Positions 13,226-26,100 of a stretch of 64,000 nt of DNA are shown in pieces (the stretch's first letter is position 1; each line of letters starts with the position of its first letter). Source of the DNA: Epiperipatus broadwayi (lineage: Eukaryota; Onychophora; Udeonychophora; Euonychophora; Peripatidae); assembly GCA_028023455.1 (NCBI GenBank), contig JAQFVV010006255.1, positions 5,318,501-5,382,500 on the forward strand, in the 5' to 3' direction. The notes below the pieces were generated by a model that was not told the origin of the DNA, searched no databases, and saw only the letters and a program-made list of their open reading frames with translations. Both the position numbers and the translations under genes were made by a program.

Positions 13226-14261
13226 ATATATTTTAATAGCAATTTAAAGATTTTGCTATTTTTTTCAAAAGTAAATCTTTTCCTAGAAAATTTATTATTC
13301 TGTTTTTGTTTGGGAAAAAAAACAACAACATACTATTAAAGTAAACAGTTCAAGAGATATACTATTAATCCTTGTATTTTAATTTTCTAATCTCTTCAGA
13401 ATTTTGCCAATCAAGAGAACATCTAGTAATAATACAGCAATATACTTCTTATTTTTACATTTTAAATTCAAAGAGACCTTCATACCATAGTAGATTTTTT
13501 TTTTTTTAAGTATTCACACAATTTAAATATTAAATAAATATCAATTTAATAGCTATTGAATATTTTTGGAAACTACTTTCTGCAAATTAATTTTTTTTAT
13601 ATCATCATAACATCTTTGTAGTTATCAAAAATAACCATTTATTCATTAATTTTTACTTTCATAATAATAAATATTATTTTATTATAAATATTAACAATAT
13701 TATAATTATTAATTTTAACTTCTAATGGATATATATTTATAATGCATTATATATATTCAACACTTTTTTTATCAGAATAAATTTTTTAGTAATAAAAAAA
13801 AATAAACATTTACTGATTTTCTCCTTCCTTATTATCAGTAATATTTTGTAAGATTTAATATATATATATATGCTAAAATCAACTGCAATAAATGTTTTTT
13901 TAAAAAAGTTATTAGTTTTAAATTTCTATTTTATAAGAAAATATGAAAATCTCAACTTAAGTAGAGCAGCTATCAAACAAAGAAAATCCAAAATATAAAT
14001 TTGGTGCTCACATCAATTATTAATTGATTTATTAATTTACAAGTTTTTTTAAATTTTAGTTTAATATATATATATATATTGTGTTTTCCTGAAAGTTTGT
14101 GATTTATGGTGTTGTAGAGTTATTTATATATTGAATTATTTCCATCATCTAATATGAGTGTTGAATGTCTTTAGAAAAATTTAACTTTATTTAAATATTC
14201 CCAATACATTCAACTGTTAGTAATAGTACACAGGTTAGTATATGCACATTTTGAGAGGTAT
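13226..14261. other. AT-rich stretch, no feature
   Basis: Simple A/T-rich DNA with TA dinucleotide runs (13857-13872 and 14064-14080). No coding or structural signal was recognised. Confidence 0.5.
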
Positions 14262-14383
14262 TATTCTCACCTCTTCTTCAGGTGATGCTGGCCTGACCAG
14301 TGACAGTACTAAAATCGAACCTGGACCTTTACATTTTTGAGTATTGAATTTTAAGGTAACACTCTAACCATCTGAGCCATTTG
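14262..14383 (-). mobile_element. tRNA-derived SINE head
   Basis: Read on the minus strand, the segment begins ATGGCTCAGATGGTTAGAGT, an almost perfect RNA polymerase III A box of the tRNA-Ile/Leu type. About 45 nt later comes GGTTCGATTTTAGT, a B box (consensus GGTTCGANNCC). The spacing is that of a tRNA. The acceptor stem and anticodon arm are not intact, so this is a tRNA-derived SINE and not a functional tRNA. The unrelated tail continues on the minus strand to about 14240. No second copy of the same tail was found in the window. Confidence 0.7.
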
Positions 14384-17300
14384 TTTCACAACTGTCTGTA
14401 TTCTCTTTCATGATTATAAAAGATCGATGCATTAGTGGCATCATACTTTGTCCTAGATATTCTATTCATAAGATAATGCTGGGTCATTCTAGTTTTAAGA
14501 TTTGCTGTGGTCTCACTGTAGTATACATATGGAGTCTTTTTGGCTGCAGTTTACAGCATAAACCACAAAATGTGTACGTAATAAAACAAAAGTCAAATAA
14601 CATTCAAATTAGCAAAGAATTAATATCTCAGCAGATTAACCAAGAATATGACATGAACGCATTGAAAGTATACTTGCTGCAATAAATTATACTAAATTAA
14701 AACTCTGACTTAGTATTTCTTTTACTTAATTTATATATTACATGCACACACATATATATATATACAGTATCGACTTTCAATTTATATGTACATATAAGTT
14801 TAATTTATAAATTACATATACACATTAAGATGTCAATAAAAAGAATTAATAAAAATATAGAAAATTGTACAATAAATGAACATATGCATACAGTATAAAG
14901 TATACTGTATAAAATATTGCAGAAATATTTTTAAAACAATCTGTTTTTGTTACACTGAATATTTATTATGTAATAAAAACTAGGGTTAAACAAGTTCATT
15001 ATATAAGATTACAGATGATATATGAATATTGATACTAAGTTTGAATTGTAATTAAATGAACTGAAATGATGAAATTTATGTTAAAATAAAAATCCATTAA
15101 TTCAATACATTATGTGGATTTAAAAAATGTAGAATAAGTTAATGTTTGTAAATATTTAGTAAATCAGCTATAATGAATTAATGAAAAATAAATTAAAATA
15201 TGACATGTAATAAATAAATATTAAGATTTTTTTAGCAGTTGAAAGTGGAATTAAAAACAATACTTGTTAAATAGAGTGGAAAATTGGGTAGAAGCATTTT
15301 AGATGTGAGGTTTATAGAAGGAATATATTAATAAATGTTTAAATATTTAAAGAGTATACTAGCAACAGTATTGAAAAAAAAAAAAATAAGAAAGGGAAAA
15401 GGAATTATTTATGTTATAAAATGTGAATGGCATCTTAAATTAGGCTTCTCTTTTTTTAAAATATATAATTATAGCACATGTTAAATATTCAAATTTGTAG
15501 CTAATATATTTTATATTCCATCTTTGTTTAATCATGTGATCAGTTTTTCATAAAATTAATTGATGTTCAACCAACAATAAAGTTCTGGTAGCACAACAGT
15601 TCCATCTCAATTGGTTTGACTTGTATTTTTTTTGCCTTTGTGGGTGCAAGATGTGAATTGATCCAGGAATTTATTTTGACTAACTGGTTATAGTAACTTC
15701 TTAGCAAGACAGTTGTATCTCTATTTGCTTGCTTGATTTTTTTTTTCCCATTTGGAATAATTCATCAAGCAACTGCTGAGGGTATTTTGCTTTATAAAAG
15801 TCTAGGTCATTTTATGAATTCTAAATTATTTCTCAGAAAGTTCATAGATAGTCAGATTAATCTTTTCAAGTTTATGAATATGTAACTAATTAGATTGATT
15901 GAAATAAATTATGTAGATTTATTGGATTTTATAATGTCATCCCATTTAACTCAACTTTATATATTTATAACTGTACTTAATGTTATTTCATGCTATATTA
16001 ATAATTTAAGCAAACATATTAATGGATAGTTTTTTTTTATTATGACTTTATTTTTATTTTGAATTATTTAGTAACTTTTTAATGTAAACTTCTTGCTCAA
16101 AATAGCAAAATCTAGGGAAGGAGCAAGTTATTAAGGCTTAATCAGATATTAAGACATAAAGAGACTGATTGCCTATTTTATTTAAAACATTAAGAATAGA
16201 AAATGTAATCTTTCTGGGCGTCTTAAAAAGTTAGAAATTAATTAACAGTTTTTAGTTAAATATTGTTGGGCATGATTAAATATTAAATATCTTCAATTTT
16301 TTTTTATATAATCCTTTTTTAAAATTTGAATTTGAAACCCCCCCCCCCATCAATTCTCTTTTTATATAATTTGTTTTAATTCTAAGAAGAAAAAAAATCC
16401 TTATTTTTTTTTTTTTTTTAGGAAATTGCTTTTAATTAAAAAAAAATCATATTTGCATACTTATGTAAAACTTAAGTTTTTGTTTATTTCTTATTTGAAT
16501 AGGTGACTAATAATCAGTTTTTTATTCTGATCTTGTAATGTGATTAAAGTTGACAGAAAAATTTGATAATTTCTTAGTAGGGACAGTTTTTATATGCTAT
16601 TTTGTGTTAAAAGCTAGAGATACTTCTGTGCTTAATTGAAAAAGTGAAACAAAAAATAAATATAAATACATGAAAACAGTCAATACTTAAACAATACCAA
16701 TAACTATCAACAATCTTTATCTGTAGCCAAGGCAAACTTTTTACAATAAAGGTGGATAGTCACCTTTATCTATGGTCCAATAATTTTATATAAACACAAA
16801 GATTGCAACTTGTTTAAAGAGAGTGAGATTATTAATTCAAAGAAGTTTAAACAATTTTCATTAAACAGGCAAATGTAACCTGTTCTGAAAGAAGAGTAAT
16901 AAATAGTCAATTATAACTTTCAAATTTCACTGAAATTATGTTTTAATTAGATAATAAAGCTAATAATTCTAAAGGCTAGATGGGCTTACAACTGTAAATA
17001 CATGAAGCAGTCAACATGTAAACAAAGCCCATATCAATAACAATCTATGAAACAATGCCAATATCAGTTGCAGTCAACAATAAAGTTGAGAAAAAAATTG
17101 GACAATTTTGCTTATAAGTAAGTTACAATTTTCTATCTTGTCATCTGTTAACCACATTTGACAATGCCAGTGAATAAAATTTATGCACGTGAATTAATGA
17201 TATTAATTTTTCATGAAAGTTTATTTATGTACATTTTTATGACTATACAAAATAAAAAATTGATCTTAGTGCATAAAAATAAAATTAGATTTTATTATAG

Positions 17301-18229
17301 ATTTTCATGTAGTTTGTTTGAACACAACCTTCATTATTAATTAGTTTATGTTAATTTATTGTACTGGTTTTTACACTAGAGCCAATCTTTTATTTTTCAT
17401 AGGAACTTCATCTTTTGTAATTTATTTTTGCACATTTCCCAAGAAAGTATCTACCATAAAACAGGATTAGGTGTATATTTTTTTTGCCTATTTTCGGACT
17501 AAAGTGCAATTTAAAATTAATATTTTTTTTCTTTCATGATAAAAGTCAAAAAGCTTTAATTAATATTACTATTAAAAAGATGCTAATAATAAAATAAATG
17601 GATAAGATTTGTAAATAGTTCAGTGAAAATATAATATTCCCAATATATATATATATGAGTTCAGTTTTAAATCAAGCTAATTATTTTACTTATAACAAAA
17701 AAGAATTATAAAAGTGATTGGATATTTTTGCTTTTAAAATCAAAATTATTAATTTATCAACATGATAATAAATATATTGTTAGACTTGTTAAAATAAGGT
17801 ATATCTGATACAATTAATTAAAATTTTTAACATTCTTTGGTAGCTAAATGAATTGAATCAAATTGTAGTTTTTTCAAATAATCAGTAATTCTATTGAACA
17901 TTTTATTTACTTAAGATTTATTTGAAAGATCGCCAAGAGTTTTATATTTTAGGTTTTGTGGAACAACATAAAATTAATAATACTCTTTATATTTATTATA
18001 AAATGAAAATAAATTTAACTCACTATGTATTTTATATGTAAGTAAATAAATAATACCACGAAAAGTAATTTAACACAAATATATTATTTAACATTTAAAA
18101 GTTTTTTCAGGCAACATTCATAATATATAAAATGTATGTTATATTGAAGAAAATAACAAAACATTGCCAGGTGAAGCCTTTTCTGTGTAAAATATTATAT
18201 TTGTTGTTAAAAACCTTTTTTGATATTAC
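14384..18229. other. AT-rich region without recognised genes
   Basis: Nearly four kilobases of A/T-rich sequence. Short open frames here (14410-14685 and 17158-17340) have no recognisable motif and normal background composition. A degenerate duplication is visible between about 16660-16720 and 16995-17050 (shared ACATGAA...CAGTCAA and TATCAATAACAATC). A run of 11 C occurs at 16338-16348. Confidence 0.5.
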
Positions 18230-18854
18230 CTTTTTATGCAATGTTCACATAATAAACTAATGTCTAACTTAACAGCTAATATGCCACCTAGTTTTATATT
18301 CACAATTTACAAGTAAAATAAAAAATGAACCTATTTCTCATATAATGCTTGAATTGGTAAATTAATGATAAATCTAAGGATGATTTTTTAAAAAATTATC
18401 CAAGATAATACCAGTAGCTTTTGGCAGAATCAATCTAAATTTACATCTATGAGATAGAATTATTATTAATTTTTTAATAACCTTGCAAACTATCATAATC
18501 TATTATTTAATATATGTTTAACCTGCATGATGCTAACCTGATATATATATATATATAATTACAGAACAAACTGACATTTAACTTACCAGGTAAATATGTT
18601 ACCTAATTTTATATTCATAATTTGTGAGCAAATGAATCCATTTTTATCAGATGCCTAAATAAGTAGACCATAAATTAAAACAATAATAAAGCTAGGACTA
18701 GAATTTTGTTCAATTACTGAGATGTTACCACCAGCCGATTGGAATCAGTTTAAGTTTATATCTATAAGAATAGAATTATTAAAATACAATTTATCCAAAC
18801 CACTTCAAACACTTTTTAGCAAAACCTTTTATTTGTACATATACATACACCTAT

Positions 18855-18882
18855 GTTTCGACTGACCTGCAGTCTTCTTCAG
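18855..18882 (-). ncRNA. Hammerhead-like motif, left arm of fold-back
   Basis: On the minus strand: CTGAAGA, one extra A, a perfect 5-bp stem GACTG/CAGTC with a CAGGT loop, then GAAAC. In hammerheads the seventh core position (N7) is variable, so CTGAAGA fits CUGANGA. The extra A before stem II is non-canonical and may abolish activity. Confidence 0.4.
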
Positions 18883-19188
18883 AGCTATGATATAATGAAC
18901 AAAATAAAATAAAATACATAACTATATAATAACACTATAGAAAATGTAAACAATAAAAAACTAAAAACAACATAAAATATATTAAAAAACTGAAAGACAC
19001 ATGTATAATTTATATTTATTTTCTATTTATGTTGTACATTTTATTTTATATTAATTGTTTTATTTGGGTTTGATTATTTATTTCAGTTTTTAAATATATT
19101 TTATGTTGTTTTTAGTTTTTCATTGTTTACATTTTTTACAGTGTTATTATATAGTTAAGAATTTTATTTTGTTCATTATATCATAGCT

Positions 19189-19216
19189 CTGAAGAAGACT
19201 GCAGGTCAGTCGAAAC
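19189..19216 (+). ncRNA. Hammerhead-like motif, right arm of fold-back
   Basis: Identical core to the left-arm copy. Downstream the sequence AACATAAATGTATG can form a short stem III (ACA/TGT) followed by a GUA cleavage triplet. Stem I pairing is poor. The exact conservation of the motif in both arms is the best evidence that it matters. Confidence 0.4.
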
Positions 19217-19500
19217 ATAAATGTATGTATATGTACAAATAAAGAGTTTTGCTAAAAAGTGTTTGAAGTGATTTGGATAAATTGTATTTATAAGATATTA
19301 CAGCAAAATAAAGAAAATGTAATTTTGGTAATAGAATTATTACTAATTATTAACATTGTAAACTATTTTAAACAAATAACAAATCTGTATGATGCCAAAC
19401 TGCTAAATATAACAAATTAGCTAATCTTTACTTATATGCCAATTATACTGCCTTGTTTCATATTTATATTAAAAGCAGACAAGAAGTAGGTTCATTTTTT

Positions 19501-22500
19501 TGTCTGCTTGTAAATTATGAATATGGAATTAGATGAAATGTTTGAGTGGTATATATTAAACATCTGTTTCCTCTGTAATTTATTGTATATACCAATTGTT
19601 ATATTGTAAAGTTCATTATTTATCACTCAATGAAATCTTTATTTACAAACATTTCATTTTAATTCTAGTCCTATTTAAATAATAAAAAAGTACACTAAAA
19701 ATTAATCCTAGGAAAAGTATGATAATCCAATCTCCTATATTTTTTCAATTATATATTTTAAAAATTTTGAAATACTTTTTTTTTGTTTTATTTATACTAA
19801 TGAAATATGTTTTTAAAATCCAAATATTACAGAATTTAGTTAATAATTATAATTTGATTTATCTCTTTCTATAATTAAAATTTATTTCATATTACACATA
19901 TATTAATGCATAGTCTGTTTTCAATATCTATATGCAGGCGTTTCGTACTTGCATAAACCTGACATACATAAATCAATATTTACATAAAAATATGACATAT
20001 ATATATACAATAAATTGTCATAGATTTAAAGAAAAACTTTATTTTCCAATAGTTCTGTATCTTTATGATATAATTAATGTTGTAAGTGCAATAATAATTA
20101 TTTTTATAGTTATAGCATTTAGTTTATATATTTATAGAAACATATGCAAAATATTCAGAGTTAAATAACAATCCAATTTTGTATACCATCTATTAGGCAA
20201 TAATGTAATTTTATTTCTTTGTCCTACAATTTTAACGACTAAAAGGAGTGAAATATGCAACTTGACTTCTTTATTGAATAATAATTAAGCTTAATAGCCA
20301 ACGATAAAGATAAAAAGATATTAATTTTATTAATTATAAAATTATTGATTAATGAACATTTACATATTAGTATAAATATGATGTTTCAAATAATATATAC
20401 ATTTTTTTTTTTTTTGGTTTTAAAATCAAGTTTTAATGAAACATTTGCAATATGCTGGTACTTTGTAAATACGATCGTTTAAAGAAGATGCACTTTGATA
20501 AAGACATATTTTTTACCTAGTTAGAAATAAATTGAATTAATAAAGAGTTTTTTATAATGACAATCAGTTTTGTTTCCTTTTATAATTAAACATGTTGTGT
20601 GTGTACATATAGAAGTACGTAGTAAGTGTATATATAATAAAGAGAAAACTTGTTTAGATATAAAATTATCTCTATACTTATTTCTGCTATTAGTAAAGAA
20701 GTAAGGAGGGCAGTAATTTAGTATTTATACCCAGGGACAACCACTCTTAAAGTAGCTCTGATATCACACATACATATATATTTGCATGTATAATTAATGA
20801 TTTTTAAAAAAAGTTATCTGCTTACCTATGAACATTATATGAATTAAAGATGTATAATTGTGAATAAAGTACGTAAGAGAATAATTTAAGAAAGTCATTG
20901 GGGAAGTTAGTTATAAATTTCAATTTTAATCTTTTTTGCCTTTTTGCTGTAAATGGGAAATGTCATCTGACATATTTTTAGATTTTTCACATTGATTGAT
21001 GTTGGATTTTAGTCATATTGTAAAACATTTCTCTAAAAATAAAAGGGATTAAATTGGAAGAGATTTATGAAAATATAACGACAAGGATTTCTGTCCATTT
21101 GCCAAATGTTACTTTAATGTTTTACTTGTCAATATGGCCTTACTTCACATTTGAAAAACCTCTGGTAAATTAAAGAATTGAGATGATATAATCATATTAT
21201 AAAGTTTTTGAAAGGATGGAGACATATATCTTTCTAACATTGAGATGAAAGTTTAAATAGTAATGGCACTTCTTAGGCTAGTCTTCTATCCACTGACCTA
21301 GACAATTTAATAGATATTCTTGCAGTCACAAAAAAAGAGAATAAAATGACCTTCTCAGTGTTATTGTAACTCATTATCCTCATTAGGTTTTTCAACTTTA
21401 TAATTAAACAAGATAAAAATAAAAAATAAAATAATTATTTCACTAAGATGTTATTGAGAGTATTTTTAAAAATTCTTGGTATTTCTGTGTGCTATAAACA
21501 TATATATATATATCAAACTTTCCTAAGAGAAGAAACCAATTAGGTTGAGAATTCTAACTACTATCTCACCCTCTGCTCATTTAAAATTTTACATATGATT
21601 TTAGTTGTACCAATATTTATTTTATTTTTTAAATAGCATAAACTCTTTAATCTTAACTTTTTCTTTATATGGTATATATATATACACACACTTACAAAAG
21701 CCGTGTACAGCATTTATAATTGTTTTGATAGCACTTTTTTTTTTTTCATTTTTAAAATGACAGATATTCATACATCTAAAATTTAGTTAATGATATGAGG
21801 AGGTTAATAATGTTAACAAAACTGACTAAATTTTGAGATGCTACAATAAATTACATTTAATTTTATGCAAACTGCCACTAATGATGGCTATATCCTCCTT
21901 TGATCATAATACTTTATCATTTAGTTATATTCTATCTGCATTCAGACAAAGAACTTAAACTTAAAAATATTTTAGACCTTATAAGATATTGAAATTGTTA
22001 GTACATTTCTTCTCTCCTCAAGGAAAATAAATGAAGCCAACAAAGTGAATAGATTAAAATTTTTGAGCTATACTTTATTTTGACATTCTTTTATATTAAA
22101 TGTTAGATATAGAAGGCCTTAAGGTATAATAATTAGGGGAATAGCCACCATAATCCAGTCATTGAATTTATGTGGAGAATGGGATTTTTTTTTTTTAAGT
22201 AGATAGAAATTTCATAAGAAAGCTAGGATTTTTTTTAGATCATTGGCTTATAGATCCATAGACAATTCAATTAGTTATCCAATATGGCTTACTAAATGGA
22301 CATTAGATTTCTTTTAGCTAGAGAGTAAAGACTCCAGATAATTGGAGTTATCAGATGATTATTGATGTTTTAATAAAGAAATGTGTTATAAATCTATAAG
22401 TATTGCATCCATGATTTAATATATTAATTGACATGAGATGCTATAATATTGTTTTGTCTCGAATTGACAGTAATTAGTAACTATCACTAGATATCATAAT

Positions 22501-22979
22501 CACAACTATCTGATGACTAAATCCCATATTACTGGACATTATTTTCCCATTTTGACCTTTTCATCATACCCTTTTCAAATTTGTGTAACTCAATTTTTTA
22601 CATAGTATATATAGTCCATGTTTCATATATCACTTAAAAATACCTGTAAATCATGTTACAATTATTTGTAAATATATATGAACCAAGTGATGTTACTGTC
22701 TTTTAATATACTTGTCTAGACATGTAAATGTGCTAACGTATATTTGAGAACTAAAAAAAAAAATCCCTATTCAGAAAAATCACTTTAAGCATGACATTCT
22801 TCATCTTCTCAAGCTGGTTAGTTTCAGATATTTTCATTTTTTACTTCATTTTCTGTCCATAAGGTAACCTTTCTCATATTGGAAATGAATCTCGATCAAA
22901 TTTTGTATTTAATGTATTATTTGATTGAATGCAAGTATAATGTAAATACTTGGAGTTTTAGATGTAAATTATAAGGGAC
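19501..22979. other. AT-rich region without recognised genes
   Basis: About 3.5 kb with short TA microsatellites (for example 21502-21513 and 21671-21682). The open frame at 19932-20168 is background-like. No transposon relic was identified here. Confidence 0.5.
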
Positions 22980-23180
22980 TTGAATACAGACTTTCAAACT
23001 CCATTCTATCCACTCTATCTCATACAGGTGATACACATAATTACACATAATCTCCAATATACATATTTCATCCTGAAGCAGCACTCATCAGGACAAAATA
23101 CATATATTGGAGATCATTTATCTATTTCACATATGTGTGTGGTCATGTGTATCGGTTGTACGAGCGGATAGATGAAAGGA
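22980..23180. mobile_element. Short palindromic element carrying a hammerhead (copy 1)
   Basis: The left arm (22980-23070) is an inverted version of the right arm (23095-23180): both carry TATATTGGAGAT, a GTGTAT...TCATGTGTAT block and an outer GATAGA...GGA block. The same arm sequence occurs at 37930-38030 next to the best hammerhead. The palindrome's centre falls within the ribozyme segment. A 63-codon open frame across this element (22980-23171) is therefore not considered a gene. Confidence 0.65.
23040..23100 (-). ncRNA. Hammerhead ribozyme copy 1 (weakened stems)
   Basis: Minus strand: CTGATGA (23085-23091), stem II arm GTGCTGCTTCAGGAT with one G-G mismatch, GAAA (23066-23069), then TATGTATATTGG. 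The core is intact and the cleavage triplet would be AUA. The 5' half of stem I (CCAA in the other copies) is mutated here to TGTC, so activity is doubtful. The core is shared with copies at 37913 and 58660. Confidence 0.6.
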
Positions 23181-26100
23181 GCTTCTTTTATTTAGTTAAT
23201 TTTTTTAAAAAAGCTTTTATATCAGAATATATAGTGCATACATTATATATTTAATATAAAAGAACAATATTTTGATTACTGTCTGTATTTATATATATAT
23301 ATATGTATAGGCGGTGCTTTATTTATGTAAGTAAAATATTCTACAACTTCTTATATAATTTGAATTTTTTATGCAAAACAGATTTCCATTAATGTGACAT
23401 GTTAACTTATTAGATATTGCAAAACACCCCCCCCCATATATATATAAATTAATGAACGTAATTAGCTCTACATTGTACTGTTTAAGAAATATTTACAGAG
23501 CTTAAGACACGAATTACTGAGATCTGTATTAATTTATATGTATAATGCTTTGAATTTTTTGTATCTTTTATAAGTTTGCTGGATTTACTTATATCAGATT
23601 TACATAAGTAGGGGACTTTCTGTGTATATGTATGCTATTAGCAACATGTAGCTGTCATCAAAAGAAAAATTTTAATATTTATCGAAATTGAGCCAGTATT
23701 AAGTGCAATAAAGTAGAATAAATTGGAAGAATGTTGGAGATGAATGAATATCTTGAATTAAAAAAGCAGCCAAAATAGAAGAAATAATGAAATAGATTTT
23801 ATAATTAACAAAAGATTAAAAAATATAATTATACTCCTTACTCTAAACATTTTATTTCAAATTTTTGTATAAATAATCTGATATTTCTATTGTCCTGTAA
23901 TCTTCAGAACTTCTATTAATTATCTCACTTTTAAAAAATATTATTACAAAATCCATTAGATAATGTTGCAAACTATTACACTCATTACAAGCATAGAATG
24001 CAAGTACTTAGGTGGTATCTGATAAATAAAATACCATGAGAAAATAAGATTTTTAATAGTACTTCTTAATATGACTGCTGATGCTTAAATTGTCCACCAT
24101 TAAAAAAATTATTATAGTAGTAACATTTGTAAAATTTGAGAAGAAAAAACATTTTTATATAATTTTTTTTAAAATTAAGAACAAAAAAAAAAATATGGAG
24201 ATACTATGAATTGTAAACATGTTATAATAATTGTAAGTACCAGTAAATTTGACATTAAAATTAAGAAAGTTGATGATATAGTTTAAAATTTATAATACCA
24301 GTGAATACTATCTATAAAATAAAAGAAGAATGATATTTTTTCACAACTAATCTCTAATTGCTGTAATTTGAATTAAATCACAATTGGAAATTTTGTAAAT
24401 TCAGGCTCATTTATCTACATGCAAGAAAAAATAGCAAGAAAGTAAATAAAGATAGAACTTATAGAAGACATTAGTTCTAAAATTTAATTTGCTAAAATGT
24501 GAAAAATATAATTGTAATATCATCAAAATAATAGCAAATGTTAAATGATAAACGTTTTTGTATGGCTAAAGAAGATAATTTCTGTCTTAAAGATTGAAGT
24601 TGGTCCATTTTGCTACAATGAAGGCTTATACTATAAACAAATTATACAATTAATACTTTTTCATTGAATTGAGATTTGTGTAATGGAGACAAGTGTTACA
24701 ATGAAAACATCTTGTTTTGTAAAGTTTAAGTTACAGTTTAGTTTGTTTATCTATTTACTGATACTTTTTAGTTTCTAGTTTTTTTTGCTGCATACGTCTG
24801 ATTTAAAAAACTGATCAATATTGTTACGAAAATTTTTTTTATACAAAAATGGTTTTAAAATTGTCAATGATGAATAGGACAAGTGTGCACAAAATATTTT
24901 AGGACTTTTTAGAAAAGCAGAGTTGAAAGTTGATTAATATTACCAAAAAAAAAAAATTCCAATGAGAAAGTGGAAATTAAATTATTTTTATTAGTGTAAA
25001 ATTGTTTATGATTTCAGAAGATCAATTTTAATTTTTATTATGAAGCAGAAAACAGAGTTAAACATAGCATGAAGAGAAAAATAAATTCCAAGCAAGAAAG
25101 TGAACATTTTAAATATGATACAATTAAATCAAGATCTATAAATTTTTATTAGAATAAGTTTATTTCATTTTTATTTTATGTTTTTGAAAGTTAAGTTCAG
25201 TTTTTACTAAAATTGAACTATATAGTATATATAACAATTAATTTCATATGTATTTTTACATTTATATTTTTGATTTTGTACTATATTTTTTCTATTTAAA
25301 TATTTGTTTTGAATAGTAATCTCTTGCTCTAGATTTTGGGCTTGTAATGAATTACCTCTAAAATGACATATTTCAATGTAAGCTACAGTAAATGGATGAT
25401 ATGGTAAACAATCTTTTAGAATCGTTTATATTTGTTATAGTAGAACCTACTATATAATGACATTTATAAAGATATTGGTGAAACTGCCTTCTTTTTTTAC
25501 GGAATAAATACAGCATATTCTTAGACAATGAAAAGTGAAAACATTTCTACTTTACATATATTAAATTCAAAATATACTAGTGAAATTAATTGTAGAAATG
25601 AGCATGTATTGCTAATCTAGATATTTAAAAATATTGGAAACCCCCCCCCCCCCAGGAATACTGTTAATCTACATTGCATTTTAAAGATGTAAGAAGTGTA
25701 TTATTTTTGTTTTAACTTTAATTTTTAGCAAACAATAGTAAATTATCTGTGTTGATAACATTATTATTTGATCTTAGTATGTTGTTGACTTGCTATCATT
25801 CTATCTTAATATATTATTGACTTGTTACCTCAAACTATTTTTTGATAGACAATTTAACATTCATACATTAACCTATTAGTTTTCTATCATTTTTGTACAA
25901 AATATTTGCAAAAAAGCAATGAAACAGCATTCATATATGTCAAAATTTTAATAGGATCAAAATTAAACAAAACTTTTTCAATGGACATTTTATCTTTTTT
26001 TTTTTTAAAAAAAAAAAAGAAAATTAGAAGGTTGAACAGAGAACATTTAAATCACTTTTTATTTGCTAATAGCATTGAGATTATTTATCTTTATAAAATA

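Larger units (their letters stand above)
18782..19289. mobile_element. 508-bp fold-back element with hammerhead-like hairpins in both arms
   Basis: The left end AAATACAATTTATCCAAACC is mirrored by the right end GGATAAATTGTATTT. The arms stay alignable for about 200 bp each, and the centre lies near 19035. Each arm carries the same motif (minus strand at 18855-18882, plus strand at 19189-19216). The element sits inside a diverged tandem array and has no open frame. The 'CTGAAGAAG...GAAAC' motif near the end of a fold-back resembles the terminal regions of Penelope-like elements, so a PLE-related non-autonomous origin is plausible but not shown. Confidence 0.7.
18230..19500. repeat. Diverged tandem repeat, unit about 310 bp, split by a fold-back
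   Basis: Three diverged units share the landmarks ATAGAATTATTA, CTGTATGATGCCAAACTG/CTGCATGATGCTAACCTG, and a 'cctagttttatattcacaattta' block. Landmarks lie at about 18456, 18770 and 19326, the last after a 508-bp fold-back insertion. Spacing without the insertion is about 310 bp. No coding potential was seen. The units differ considerably, so the array is old. Confidence 0.6.

Noticed and set aside
14262-14383. Possible functional tRNA gene
   Set aside because: Only the A and B boxes are preserved; acceptor and anticodon stems do not pair, so it was called a SINE head.
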